Part shown: positions 30,824 through 41,979 of the stretch, piece after piece
How the letters are laid out: each line of letters starts with the position of its first letter
Numbering within the stretch: the first letter of the stretch is position 1
Assembly: GCA_963971575.1 (NCBI GenBank)
Contig: OZ020618.1
Span: 33,210,731-33,274,730, forward strand
Reading direction: 5' to 3'
Origin: Liopterus haemorrhoidalis
Taxonomy: Eukaryota; Arthropoda; Insecta; Coleoptera; Dytiscidae
Length of the DNA stretch: 64,000 nt
Position numbers and translations under genes: made by a program
The notes under the pieces: generated by a model
Seen by the model: the letters and a program-made list of their open reading frames with translations, nothing else
Told to the model about the DNA's origin: nothing
Database searches by the model: none

Positions 30824-33522
30824 TATTTTTATATTGGGTCACAAACATGAGTGTCCTTTTTTTTTGCAAGAGATTTGAATATCCTTTTCTTTTGTTACAG
30901 GTGAAGGTAGTATCATTATGAACCAATTTTCAGAGAATAAACTACTAGTTTAACATTTTTTTTGTTATATATGTGTCATAATAGACTGTTATATTTTTGC
31001 TTATGCAAAACCCGAAGTGATGGTTATTTGTGTTCTAATATTTTAATTTTCATGGATAAAAGTTTTTTTTTACTAAAATATGTCTTTTATGTACTCATAA
31101 ATTCATCAAAAACACCAAAAAAATCACAAAATACATTTATGTTATTTTAACAACTAATTAAAAATTGGGTCACTTTTGACCCCACGATAGTAGTTATGAT
31201 AGTGTAAATGAACGATAGTAGTACAAGGTTAAGTATATATTTTTTCCCTGTATAATTTTTTTTTTTTTTTTGTAGTAAATAATAATAAAAAATTATTTTT
31301 CAATAAGTTTATTTTCTTTTTTTTTTTTGCTTTTCACTTTTTATTTTGATCAATTTGACATATAAATATAAATCAACTGAAAAAATCTGAACACATTTTT
31401 TATGGGGGTGCGGGAGCTTATTTTCACATTCAACGAGTCAGTCTGAAGCCAACAGCCGTAGCCAGTAGTCGCAAACGCACACATGTTATATTATCATACT
31501 TTTGTACTATTAATTCTATCTTCAATAAATTTAATTAATAATAAAAACCGAATAATCAAACCCCACTATAGAATCCCACAACTTATGGAGGCTCACCGGG
31601 GATCGTGTCGCGTGTTTGAGAAGGTTTTTTTTTTAAAAAGAGTGAAATAAAAGTTGTTAAAATCGCGAAGAAACAAAACGAACATACTATCAGGTTTTAC
31701 CGCCGATTGTAAACTTGTAAGTAATTGAAATTATACATATGAAACAAAACTTAGTGTCATTAGTGGAAAGTTGGGGTTTTGCGGGGCCCTTCAGAAGTCG
31801 AGCCCCAGGGCGCGCGCCCGGTTCGCCCGCCGTTAAATCCGCCTCTGAGAGTTGTAAGTAAAATGGAAGTTATGTGAGAAACAGTGAGTAAAAAGTGGAG
31901 AGAAAGTAATAAAAGTGGCGAAAGAACAATTAAATTGGAAAATATGAAGTAAATGAACAAAAGAAATATAAACAGAGGAGAAAACAGTAAAGTGTAAACG
32001 TTAAGCGCTAAAGTAAAACAATAATAAAGAAGTGAAGTGTACAAAGAATTAAAGAAAACATAAGATAAATTAAAAACGCAACGTAAACGTTTGAATCGTG
32101 AACAGTTTCCCGCCTGCCTGCGACCTTGAACGGCAAACAGACAACAAGCGATAACAGCCGGTTTGCAATAACAATTCGGTAGTTTTAGGGTTTTGTAGGT
32201 ATGACCAAAAAACCCTTATACCGTCATTTTGTCGTCTGTCTGTCTGTCAGTTTGGTAAAAATTGTAGCCAAACTGCTAAACCTAGAGAGTTGAAATTTGG
32301 CATGCTTATACAACCCTTTGACTCGCACATAGGAAAAATACTAAAACATCTAAAAAACATATCCCCCTAAAAATATATTTGTGCTCATAGAAAAAAAAAA
32401 ATTTTTTTTTTAAATTCTGAGTAGGGTATCAAATGAAAGCCCTTAGTAAGTGGATTAACGGTCAAAATTTTATTTTTGCAAAATAAATTATTTTGACGCG
32501 ATTTTTGCCAAAATTGTGCAAAAAAATTTGTTTGTACCACACCCAGTAGTTTAAACTAAAAATCTGAAAAGTTCTAAGTAATGTACTTTTGTGTGAACCG
32601 CAATAGTACAACAGGAATTTTTGATCAGATTATGTTGTCGGAAAATAACGCATTTTTTATGTTTTTAACTAAAATATGTTAAATATTTAATTCCCTATGT
32701 AACACAGTAGATAAGTAGGCATTCGTAGCGTTGTGCGTTTAGTCCTTTATTTGTGATTTGCAAACTAGAGTTCGAATCCTGTCAATTTTAATTACCGACC
32801 GCCAACATATATAAGGGAGGTATTGTGATCATACCGATTTTGACATTTCGCGATTTCAATGGATCTCCACGATTTGAGATCCCTACATAACGTTTTGACT
32901 ATTTTTAGCATGATGTCTGTCGGTCTGTCTGTTTGTCCGTCTGTCTGTCCGTCTGTCTGTGTACACGTGTAGAGCAAATTCGGCTGAAAGGATTTTTATG
33001 AAACTTCATATTTAAACTTCTGCTATCAATGGCACGAGTTGATCAACTTTTGGTAAAAATCGGTTGACTAAAAGTGGGAGTTTACTCGTGTCGATTTTAA
33101 GATTTTTCGAAAAAATTTATTGAACAAAAGTTGCTATAAAAGCAATAATTAATATATTTTATTTGAGACGTTTTTCGATAAAACGAAAAATTACGAATAA
33201 TTTCTGTAAAATTTTTCGAAATTTTTTCCAAGTCTCAATTTTTTCATACTTATATGTAACGTTTGCATGGTCATGATAAATAATATCTCTGTTAGAAAAT
33301 ATTAGGCCAAGTTATTTCTACTCTACTGCTAGAATGTAATTTATATAAGTACTTTATGATAGCGGTCGGTCCTGTGGTGGCCACAGCTGATTTTTTTTCT
33401 GTTTTTTTTTTGCATTTTTATTTTGTTTAAATTATTTTGTCAAAATTCTAGTTATATTTTGGTAAATGTTCAGGATATTTTTGCAAAGTTTGTAGGTTAA
33501 CACGTAGAAATTTTGCTCCGTT
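30824..33522. other. Unit 3 non-coding spacer, left of insertion
   Basis: Spacer as in units 1 and 2: LTR relic with TTAGTGTCATTAGTGG near 31751, GC-rich patch, purine-rich region, CTGT runs near 32235 and 32925, tRNA-like segment 32695-32782. No gene seen. Confidence 0.55.
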
Positions 33523-33839
33523 TTAAGAACGTAATGTACTGAACCCGTAGGTCAGTTGCTCCGCGCGGTGTGTGGTGACGGGTAGCCTGTAGGCGTGGAC
33601 AATTTATTGTGGTGGGGGGAACGTAACATGTAAATCAACATGTAGTTGTTGAAACCCTAAAATACAGACCAAATTTATTCGAATCAATTTGATTTTTTTT
33701 TTAATTTGAAGATATGAAAGAAAAATTTTGATTTATTTTAAATTTTCAATTTTACAGTGCAAAACTTGTTTAATTTCACATCACTGTTACTCAGTAAATG
33801 AATAAAAATCACAAATGCTTACACTTGATCACTCTATAT

Positions 33840-34257
33840 TGTAATTTGACCTTCATTGTAGACCGGTCGTTCTCAACATTTATTCAACAAATAACTACGT
33901 TTAAATAATTCCACAATCGTTGGGTATTAGGCATAAGGAAGTACATCACTCTCTTCTGAAGTCAGGCAATCGTACAGCCTACGGACTGTAACTTAATAGG
34001 ATCCTGCACTGTTTACGCAAATAAATCACTGTATATGTAAATGACTGATAAAGAAAAATGAAATTAAAACAAATAATACAACTGAATCAACACATAATCA
34101 CATTTCACCCCTTAGGAGTTGAATTTCGAAAAATCTCTTCTTAGTGGATGCTTCCATTATGAAGGGAATACCCTCCAAATTTCTAGGCCCAGGGGTTCGG
34201 GCTGGGCGATGATGAGTCAGTTAGTCAGTCAGGACATTTCCTTTTATGTTTATAGAC
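33840..34257. other. Left unique part of the 4.4-kb element
   Basis: Between the left inverted arm and the repeat array. AT-rich with no gene; ends with AGTCAGTCAGGACATTTCC next to the reversed Helitron-like end. Confidence 0.4.
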
Positions 34258-34440
34258 TAGCTGAAAACCCGTGCTAGTCGATATCTCATCTGTCCTAAGA
34301 GATATTGAGGAATCCGTGAAAAAACATTTTACTCCTTTTCACCACATAGGGGCCGAACTTGAAAAAACCTTTCTCAGTGGGTTCTTACGTCATACTGAGG
34401 AATGTACTCTCCGAATTTCTTATTTCTAACAAAAAATACT
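34258..34440 (-). mobile_element. Reversed Helitron-like end inside the 4.4-kb element
   Basis: On the minus strand it reads like the Helitron-like segment of the macrosatellite: GACGTAAGAACCCACTGAG, GGTGAAAAGGAGTAAAATG, TTTTTTCACGGATTCCTC, then GAGATATCGACTAGCACGGG and CAGCTAG. Its first bases also match the start of each ~290-bp repeat, so the array probably arose by amplification of this end. Confidence 0.55.
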
Positions 34441-37260
34441 AATATAGGAGTGAAATTTAAGAAAACTGATTGTGAAACACTATCACAAGATTTTTAAAGG
34501 TCACCTATATGCCAGAAAGTAATGTTATAACACAAGAAGCACAGGAGATATGAAGGATTTCTCCCAAATTTCATGTCTCTTTGTCAAGGGACGCTCTATC
34601 GAATAAAAAACAACTAATTTACTCCGTTAGGGATATCTTATTGAGTCTAAGAGATATTAAGCAATCCTTGAAATCACAATTCTGCCCTTTTCACCTTTTA
34701 GGGGTGAAATTTAAAAAAATTGTCAATACCATCTCGAGATATTTTAAAAAGACATTTATGTGCCAAAAAGTAATTTTATAACTCAACAAACACAGGAAAT
34801 ACGACGGGATGTATAATTGACCCCAATAGTAGATTCACCCCTTTAGGGGTTGATGAGGACAAAATCCTGAAATAAGTATTTCGGCATATGTAAGAGTAAT
34901 CTTTGTAAGTAAAAATCAAGTCGATATCTTATTGATTCTAAGAGATATTAAGCAATCCTTGAAATCACAATTCAGCTCTTTTCACCTTTTAGGGGTGAAA
35001 TTTAGAAAAACTGTCAATACCATTTCGAGATATTTTAGAAACACACCTCTGTGCCATAAAGGAATGTTGCAACTAAACAAACACAGAAAATACGACAAGA
35101 TTTATAATTCATCCCGATTGTAGATTCAGCTCTTTAGGGGTTGATTAGGATAATATTCTGAAATACGTTTTTCGGCATTTGCAAGGGTAGTCTTTATAAG
35201 TAAAAAGTAAGTCGATATCTTATTAGTCCTGATCTAATAGATATTAATCAATCCTTTAAATCACATGACACACCCTTTTCACCCTTTACGGGTAAAATTT
35301 AAAAACACTGTTAAAACCATTTCGAGATATTTTAAAAATACACCTGTGTGCCAAAAAGTAATGTTTCAACTTAACGAACACAGGTTATACGACGGGACGT
35401 ATAATCCACCTTGATTGTAGATTCACCACTTTACAGGTTAATTAGGATAAAATTCTGAAATAAGTGTTTCGGCCTTTCCATGAGTAATCTTTGTAAGCAA
35501 AAACAAAGTCTATATCTTATTAGTCCTAATATTAAAGAATCCCTGAATTCCCCCTTAAGGGATGCAATTTTAAAAAACTGTCAATAACATTTCGAGATAT
35601 TTTAAAAAGACACCTATGTGCCAAAAAGTAATGTTGCAAATAAACGAACACAGGAAATACGACGGGATGTATAATTCACCCCGATTGTAGATCCGCCTCT
35701 TTAGGGGTTGATTAGGACAAATTCCTGACATAAGTTTTTCAGCATTTGTATGGATAATATTTGCAAGCAAACAACAAGTCGATATCTTATAGGTCCTAAG
35801 AGATATTAAGGAATCCTTGAAATCACAGTTCACCCCTTTTCAACCTTTAGGGGTGAAATATTAAAAAATTGTCAAAACCATTTCGAGATATTTTAAAAAG
35901 ACATCTATGTGCCAATAAGAAATGTTGCAACTAAATAAACACAGGAAATACGACATGATGAATAATTCACCCCGATTGTAGAATCACCCCTTTAGGGGTT
36001 GATTAGGATAAAATCCTGAAACACGTTTTTCGGAATTTGCATAGGTAGACTTTGTAAACAAAAACCAAGTCAATATCTTATTAGTCCTAAGAGGTATTAT
36101 GGAATCTTGAAATCACAATTCACCTCTTTTCACCCTTAAGGGGTGAAATTTAAAAAAACTGTCAAAATTATTTGAAGATGTCATAAAAAGACACCTATGT
36201 GCCAAAAAGGAATGTTAAAATTCGACAAACACAGGAAATACGACGGGATATATAATTCACCCCAATTGTAGATTGACCCCTTTAGGGGTTGATTAGGGCA
36301 AAATTCTGAAATAAGTTTTTCGGTATTTGTACGGGTTATTTTTGTAAGCAAAAACCAAGTCGATATCTTATTGGTCCTAAGAGATATTAAGCAATTCTTG
36401 AAATCACATGATACCCCTTTTCACCCTTAAGGGGTGAAATTTTAAAAAACTGTCAAAATCATTTCGAGATATTTTAAAAAGACACCTATGTGCCAAAAAG
36501 GAATGTTGCAACAAAAGGTGATTGTAGAATCACCCCTTTAGGGGTTTATTAGGATAAAATCCTGAAACACGTTTTTCGGAATTAGCATGGGTAGTCTTTG
36601 TACAAACACCAAGTCGATATCTTATTGGTCCTAAGAGTTATTAAGGATTCTTTTAAATTCACCCCTTATCACCCTTTAGGGGTGAAATTTAAAAAAACTG
36701 TCAAAACTATTTCGAGATATTTTAAAAAGCACCTATATGCCAAAAAGAAATGTTACATCTCAACAATCACAGAAAATACGACGGGATGTATAATTCACCC
36801 CGATTGTATATTCACCCCTTTAGGGGTTGATTAGGATAAAATCCTGAAATAGGTTTTTCGGAATTTGCATGGGTAGTCTTTGTAAGCAAAAACCAAGTCA
36901 ATATCTTATTGGTCCTAAGAGATATTAGGAATCCTTGAAATCGCATTTCATCCCTTTTCACCCTTTAGGGGTGAAATTTAAAGCAACAGTCAAAACTATT
37001 TCGAGATATCTTAAAAAGACACCTAAGTGCCAAAAAGGAATGCTAATACCCGACAAACACAAGAAATACGACTGGATGTATAATTCGCCCCAATTGTTGA
37101 TTCACCCCTTTAGGGGTTGATTAGGAAAAAATTTTGAAATAAGTTTTTCGGTATTTGTACGGGTTATCTTTGTAAGCAAAAACCAAGTCGATATCTTATT
37201 GGTCCTAAGAGATATTAAGGAATCTTTAAATTCACATTTCACCCCTTATCACCCTTTAGG
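34280..37260. repeat. Tandem array, about eleven ~290-bp units
   Basis: The marker CGATATCTTATTGGTCCTAA (or a close variant) recurs at about 34280, 34632, 34923, 35214, 35511, 35781, 36072, 36362, 36616, 36900 and 37190. Most steps are 284-297 bp; the steps of about 254 and 270 are units with small deletions and the first step is longer. Each unit carries one or two short palindromes of the form CACCCTTTAGGGGTG, a GACACCTATGTGCCAAAAAG stretch and CGACGGGATGTATAATTC. The 60-80-codon frames here are chance. Confidence 0.9.
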
Positions 37261-37690
37261 GATGCCATAAAAAAAACCGGTCAATATGAATTTGTATTCT
37301 ACCACGGAAAGAGCAAAGTCTAAAATAAAACACGTAAATTTGACGTCACAAACTGTTTTATTCCAAAGATCTTCAGTTACCAATTTTTATAAAACAATAG
37401 AAAATTATTGAATAAGCATAGTCAACAGTTTATGTCTTACTAATTAAACACCAAACACAAAGATATGTGTAGAAAATTAAGGCGGAGCTTAAGACTCCCT
37501 CTACTATGACTAGATTAGTTTAAAACCACGCTACCAGATGGATACATCTCTCGATGCTTGTAAATGCCAGTAATTCATATAAATAGTGTTTCGGTGTGGG
37601 TCAAAGAATTGGTGCTAAATATTAATTAATTTTCATAAACAAGGGCTCATTTTAAAGATAAAAGTACAATCTATAGGATTTCAGCTATGG
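37261..37690. other. Right unique part of the 4.4-kb element
   Basis: AT-rich, no gene recognised; includes TTAAGGCGGAGCTTAAGACTCC, a small imperfect palindrome near 37480. Confidence 0.4.
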
Positions 37691-37930
37691 AATTTGCAAT
37701 TGTTATTGATTTACGGAGTAACAGTGATGTGAAGTTACACAAAGTTTAGGACATTGTAAAACTGAAAATTAAAAATAAAACCAAATTTTAACACTGAAAT
37801 CCAACGAGGCCAATCTTTATCTTCAAATTAAAAAAAAATCAAATTGATCCGACAACATTTGATTCAAATTCTTTGGCCCTTCCAAATGCACGTTTCCGTT
37901 GCGCGTAACCTAGGTACATTACGCTCTTAA

Positions 37931-38260
37931 GAGTGAAATTTTGATAGTTTTATGTTGAATTTATTTTGTGAAGTTCTCATAGATCTGTGCAATAATTTTT
38001 AGTGTTTGTTTTTCTCTTCTTATGTCAGAAGAAGGGAATTGCATTAGTGAAATATTACATTTTATTCGTTCAAATTTCTAATATACATTATTTTGAAATT
38101 TAACTGTGTTAAAAGTGGTCCAAACCTGTGCGAACATAATTATAGTTGCTTGACGCTCTTTACTGCCCCTGATTAAGTTGCATATGCAATTTGCATTACT
38201 TAGGTGCTGTAAAAGTGGCCAAGATCAGTTCTTACAGGGGTTTATTTACAATTAGCACCG
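37931..38260. other. LINE leader, unit 3
   Basis: Sequence between the TTAA insertion and ORF1, shared with units 2, 4 and 5. Holds a CTTCTTATGTCAGAAGAAG imperfect hairpin near 38017 and the conserved 140 bp before the ATG. No gene. Confidence 0.5.
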
Positions 38261-39154
38261 ATGTCAAATATATGCTCCGATTGTGGTGGAAAGGTCAGCG
38301 CTAGGGCGCCAGGTGTCCTTTGTTCGGGCTCTTGTGGACATTATTACCACGGAAAGTGTGTTCGTATGTCAGCTGAAACTCTAAAACTCCTTAACGGGAT
38401 TAAAGGAGCGCAATGGATCTGTAACGATTGCCAGTCTGCAGACGCCAATAAATCAATAATTATTGATAACGAAGAACTTTCTGGAAATCTTAATCATCCA
38501 GCTATTGTCCAAGCCATCGAAAATATTAAGATTGATTTCAACAATAAATACGAAGAGCTAAAAGTATTAATTATTGAAAAAAACACCATAATTGAAAATC
38601 TTACGACTGAAAATATAGCACTTAAAAAGGAAGTAGCGGATTTAGGCTCTAGACTAGATAATCTGGATCAGTACTCTAGAAGAAACAATCTGGAGATTCA
38701 AGGGGTCCCGGAAAAGAAGAACGAAAATCTATTAGATGTCATTCAGCATATTGGAGCATTCATTGAATGTCCAGTGTCCCCCAATGATATTGATGCTATC
38801 CACAGATTTCCATTTTTTAATAAAAACAAACAGGGTCCTAGAAATATTATAATAAAACTAAAATCTAGATTATTTAAGCAAAGATTTTTAGCGTGCTCCA
38901 AAACAGTAATTAAAAAGAATAGAACATCTGGTAAACAATTAAGTATTAATGTTCCTACGATTTCATCTGGTCTGTATGTGAACGAGCATTTGACAAATAA
39001 AAACAAACTTTTACTAAATAAGGCGAAATTGTTTGGTAGGGAGAATAATATTGAGTATATTTGGGTTCAGGATTGTAAGATTCTGGCGCGTAAAAATTCA
39101 AACTCGCGAATTTTTCAAATACATACCGAAGAGTGTTTAGCCAAATTAAATTAA
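38261..39154 (+). CDS. LINE ORF1 (PHD finger, coiled coil, FP25K-type), unit 3, intact
   Basis: 297 residues, reference copy. PHD-type C4HC3 finger at 5-57, hydrophobic/charged stretch with YEELKVLIIEK and a coiled coil to about 130, then NNLEIQGVPE and the FP25K-type C-terminal domain to the end (ECLAKLN). PHD fingers in LINE ORF1 are known from CR1-like elements; the FP25K-type domain is common in insect LINE ORF1. The start ATG follows a stop in the same frame and is used in all units. ORF2 begins 75 bp downstream. The frame is intact although the partner ORF2 is truncated, so it may supply ORF1 in trans or simply be young. Confidence 0.88.
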   Translation: MSNICSDCGGKVSARAPGVLCSGSCGHYYHGKCVRMSAETLKLLNGIKGAQWICNDCQSADANKSIIIDNEELSGNLNHPAIVQAIENIKIDFNNKYEELKVLIIEKNTIIENLTTENIALKKEVADLGSRLDNLDQYSRRNNLEIQGVPEKKNENLLDVIQHIGAFIECPVSPNDIDAIHRFPFFNKNKQGPRNIIIKLKSRLFKQRFLACSKTVIKKNRTSGKQLSINVPTISSGLYVNEHLTNKNKLLLNKAKLFGRENNIEYIWVQDCKILARKNSNSRIFQIHTEECLAKLN

Positions 39155-39228
39155 ATTAAAACCTCTTATTTTTCTCTCTATTAACTGTCTCGTTGCATTA
39201 CCATTAGATTTCATAATATACTGATTAT

Positions 39229-39784
39229 ATGTTAGATGTGAACTCACTGAAAATATATTACCAAAATGTTCGTGGATTACGCACAAAAGTTAATAATTTT
39301 TTCCAAGCTTCTTCTGTACCTGATTACCACATTATTTGTCTTACTGAAACTTGGTTGAACGGTAATATTGGTAGTCATGAACTATTTAGTAATAATTTCC
39401 AAGTGTTTAGGCGGGATAGGGATAGGCATACTTCCCATAAGTCAGACGGCGGAGGCTCTCTTATTGCAATCAGCTCATTTTTACAAGTTGCTGAGCGGCC
39501 TGACTGGCAAACTAACGTTTTGGAAGAAGTATGGATATCCATTGCTCTGCCAAATGGTAAAAATAAAATTCATATATGTTGTGTCTACATACCAGACTAT
39601 ATTGATATCTGTAAACTTAATGTATTCACTGAAAATGTAACCAAAATTATCAATGACAATCTCCAGGATTCTGTTATTATAGTAGGTGATTTTAATTTAG
39701 CTAACATTGTATGGTCACGTGACGAATACTTTAACTTTCTGACGCCTTCATTACCCTCTGACAAAAAATCATCACTTTTTATAC
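39229..39784 (+). pseudogene. LINE ORF2 5' fragment: endonuclease, unit 3
   Basis: Same fragment as in unit 1, ending in (TA)n after SDKKSS. Its last part (39599-39786) is repeated in inverse orientation at 39925-40112. The frame continuing through the (TA)n as IYIYIY is not real coding sequence. Confidence 0.85.
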
Positions 39785-39785
39785 A

Positions 39786-39848
<63 letters not shown>

Positions 39849-39859
39849 ATACATGTATG

Positions 39860-39928
<69 letters not shown>

Positions 39929-40106
39929 ATAAAAAGTGATGATTTTTTGTCAGAGGGTAATGAAGGCGTCAGAAAGTTAAAGTATTCGTCACGTGACCAT
40001 ACAATATTAGCTAAATTAAAATCACCTACTATAATAACAGAATCCTGGAGATTGTCATTGATAATTTTGGTTACATTTTCAGTGAATACCTTAAGTTTAC
40101 AGATAT

Positions 40107-40112
<6 letters not shown>
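39599..40112. repeat. Inverted duplication of endonuclease end around (TA)n, unit 3
   Basis: Arm 39599-39786 (endonuclease codons) and arm 39925-40112 are reverse complements, with a (TA)n spacer of about 138 bp containing ATGTATGTATATACATGTATG. Arms are about 186 bp and nearly identical. A second (TA)n (40110-40147) follows. In unit 1 the sequence on the other side of the (TA)n was inverted-duplicated. Confidence 0.92.
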
Positions 40113-40149
<37 letters not shown>

Positions 40150-40446
40150 CTTTATATTTAGTTAGGTATATCTATTATGTAACTTACAAATGTTTGTTGT
40201 AATAATTATTACTTTGTTATAACTTCTGGATGTGGGAATTTGCAGGAGCTTGTCTCCGTTTAATTCCCCTAACAAAATAAAAATAAATAAAAATAAAATG
40301 TTGCATTTAATTTTTTAAAGCGTAAATTTAATAACCAGTCGGAAATGTTCTATTAAATACATTTAATTCAATGTTTGAATGTATACGAAATCAGAGGGCG
40401 GGGCTTATGATTTAAGCAACCAACGGAAACCATAGGCGCAATTTTC
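40113..40446. repeat. (TA)n and AT-rich block, unit 3
   Basis: Second (TA)n run, then the single AT-rich block as in unit 2. No gene. Confidence 0.8.
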
Positions 40447-41313
40447 ATATGGTAACCGGACCATATGGTTAGCAAACCAAATGGTTAACTGACCATATGG
40501 TTAGCTGATCAAGCGGTTACCTAACCATATGGTTAGCTGACTAAATTGTTACCTGACCATATGTTTAGCTGGCAAAATTGTTAACTGACCATATGGGTTG
40601 CTGACGAAATGGTTACCTGACCATATGGTTAGCTGACCAAGTGGTTACCTAACCATATGGTAAGCTGACCAAATGGTTATTTGACCATTTGGTTTGCTGA
40701 CCAAATGGTTACCTGACCATATGGTTAGCTGGCCAAATCGTTAACTGACCATGTGGTTAACAGACCAATTGGTTACCTGACCATGTCGTTGGCAGACCAA
40801 ATGGATAACTGACCATATAGTTAGCTGACCAAATGCTTACCTGACCATATGTTCAGCTGGAAAAATTGTTAACTGACCAAATGGTTACCTGACCAAATGG
40901 TTAACTGACCAAGTTGTTAACTGACCAAATAGTTAGCTGACGAAATGGTTAACTGACCAAATGGTTACTTGACCAAATGGTTATATGACCAAATGGTTAG
41001 CTCACCAAATGGTTAACTGACCAAATGGTTACCTGACCAAATGGTTAACTGACCAAGTGGTTAACTGACCAAATAGCTAGCTGACCAAATGGTTAACTGA
41101 CCAAATGGTTAACTGACCAAATGGTTAGCTGACCAAATGGTTAACTGACCAAATGGTTAGCTGACCAAATGGATAGCTGACCAAATGGTAAGCTGACCAA
41201 ATGGTTAACTGACCAAATGGTTACTTGACCAAATGGTTAGCTGACCAAATGGTTAGCTGACCAAATGGTTAACTGACCAAATGGTTACCTGACCAAATGG
41301 TTAATATGTTAAT
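40447..41313. repeat. 16-bp satellite array S4
   Basis: As S3, with the same junction GTTAATATGTTAAT to gag of gypsy copy 3. Confidence 0.95.
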
Positions 41314-41937
41314 ATGCAGGAAATGCAGGCCCAGCTGAAGGCGTTGCAGGCTGAGTTGCGGGATATGCAGGCCCAGAAGGCAGCCAAGATAGACGCGACT
41401 GCAGGAAGCGAGACCGGTGAGTCAGCGATACGCGGCGGAGTATCCAGCTTCAGAGCGGGAGCTGACATCCTGGACCCCTTCGATCCCGATGACCGTGAGG
41501 CCAATGTCGACATCTGGTTGGCTCGCATCGACCAGCTGGGGTGTGTACACGGGTGGACCGAGTACGAGAAATCCCTGTACATGCAGGCGAAGCTGAGGGG
41601 AGAAGCCAGAGCGTGGTTCAATCGGCTTCTCAAGTACGACCACACCTGGGCGGAGTGGAAGATCATGCTGAAGACGGCGTTCCCTCAACAGCATGATTTT
41701 GCGAAGATGCTGCGCGAGCTACTGGCGCGGCAAAAGGTTCCCGGGGAGAGTCTTGCTCGCTACTATCGGGCGAAGCTTGCCACGTGCGAGCGTGTGGGCA
41801 TTACAGGTGAGCGAGCAATCTCCTGCATCATCGACGGCCTCCCACTTGCGATGCAGTTGAATGCTAGGGCATTCGGCTGCCAAGAGCCGAACAAGCTGTA
41901 CACCGGCTTCCTGGCCATGCTGGACCGCTACGAGTAG
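41314..41937 (+). CDS. gypsy copy 3: Gag, N-terminal part
   Basis: 207 codons, same protein as copy 1 from the MQEMQAQ start, without the one-base loss of copy 2. Ends at the shared TAG (41935-41937) after LDRYE. The frame remains open beyond it and leads to the zinc knuckle (41980-42228). Confidence 0.85.
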   Translation: MQEMQAQLKALQAELRDMQAQKAAKIDATAGSETGESAIRGGVSSFRAGADILDPFDPDDREANVDIWLARIDQLGCVHGWTEYEKSLYMQAKLRGEARAWFNRLLKYDHTWAEWKIMLKTAFPQQHDFAKMLRELLARQKVPGESLARYYRAKLATCERVGITGERAISCIIDGLPLAMQLNARAFGCQEPNKLYTGFLAMLDRYE

Positions 41938-41979
41938 GATGCTCCTGTCCATCGACCTAGGGAGCGAGAGGCAGTTCCC

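Larger units (their letters stand above)
33527..37926. mobile_element. 4.4-kb TTAA DNA element with long inverted arms
   Basis: Unit 3 only; other units read GCTCCGTGTTAAGAGTG across the site. TTAA is duplicated at 33523-33526 and 37927-37930. Ends: GAACGTAATGTAC on the left, GAGCGTAATGTAC on the complement of the right. Further in, the arms (about 33640-33830 and 37690-37880) are diverged inverted repeats, e.g. CACATCACTGTTACTCAGTAAAT against its complement near 37715-37735, and a T-rich/A-rich pair near 33690 and 37825. No transposase gene is visible; the centre is the ~290-bp array. Non-autonomous, TTAA-using (piggyBac or Kolobok type). Confidence 0.82.
30567..41313 (+). repeat. Macrosatellite unit 3 (with 4.4-kb insertion)
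   Basis: Full unit split by the TTAA element at 33527-37926. Closest to unit 4: both have the GAGCCCCAGGGCGCGCGCC variant (31800 and 48728), where others read GAGGCCCAGTGCGCGCGCC. Confidence 0.9.

Noticed and set aside
34581..37120. Several 60-78-codon frames with a shared FHPLGVKF-like string
   Set aside because: They repeat with the ~290-bp tandem unit and shift frame between units; a by-product of the CACCCTTTAGGGGTG palindrome.
39839..40165. 108-codon frame rich in Tyr-Ile repeats
   Set aside because: Translation of (TA)n plus the antisense of an inverted endonuclease fragment.
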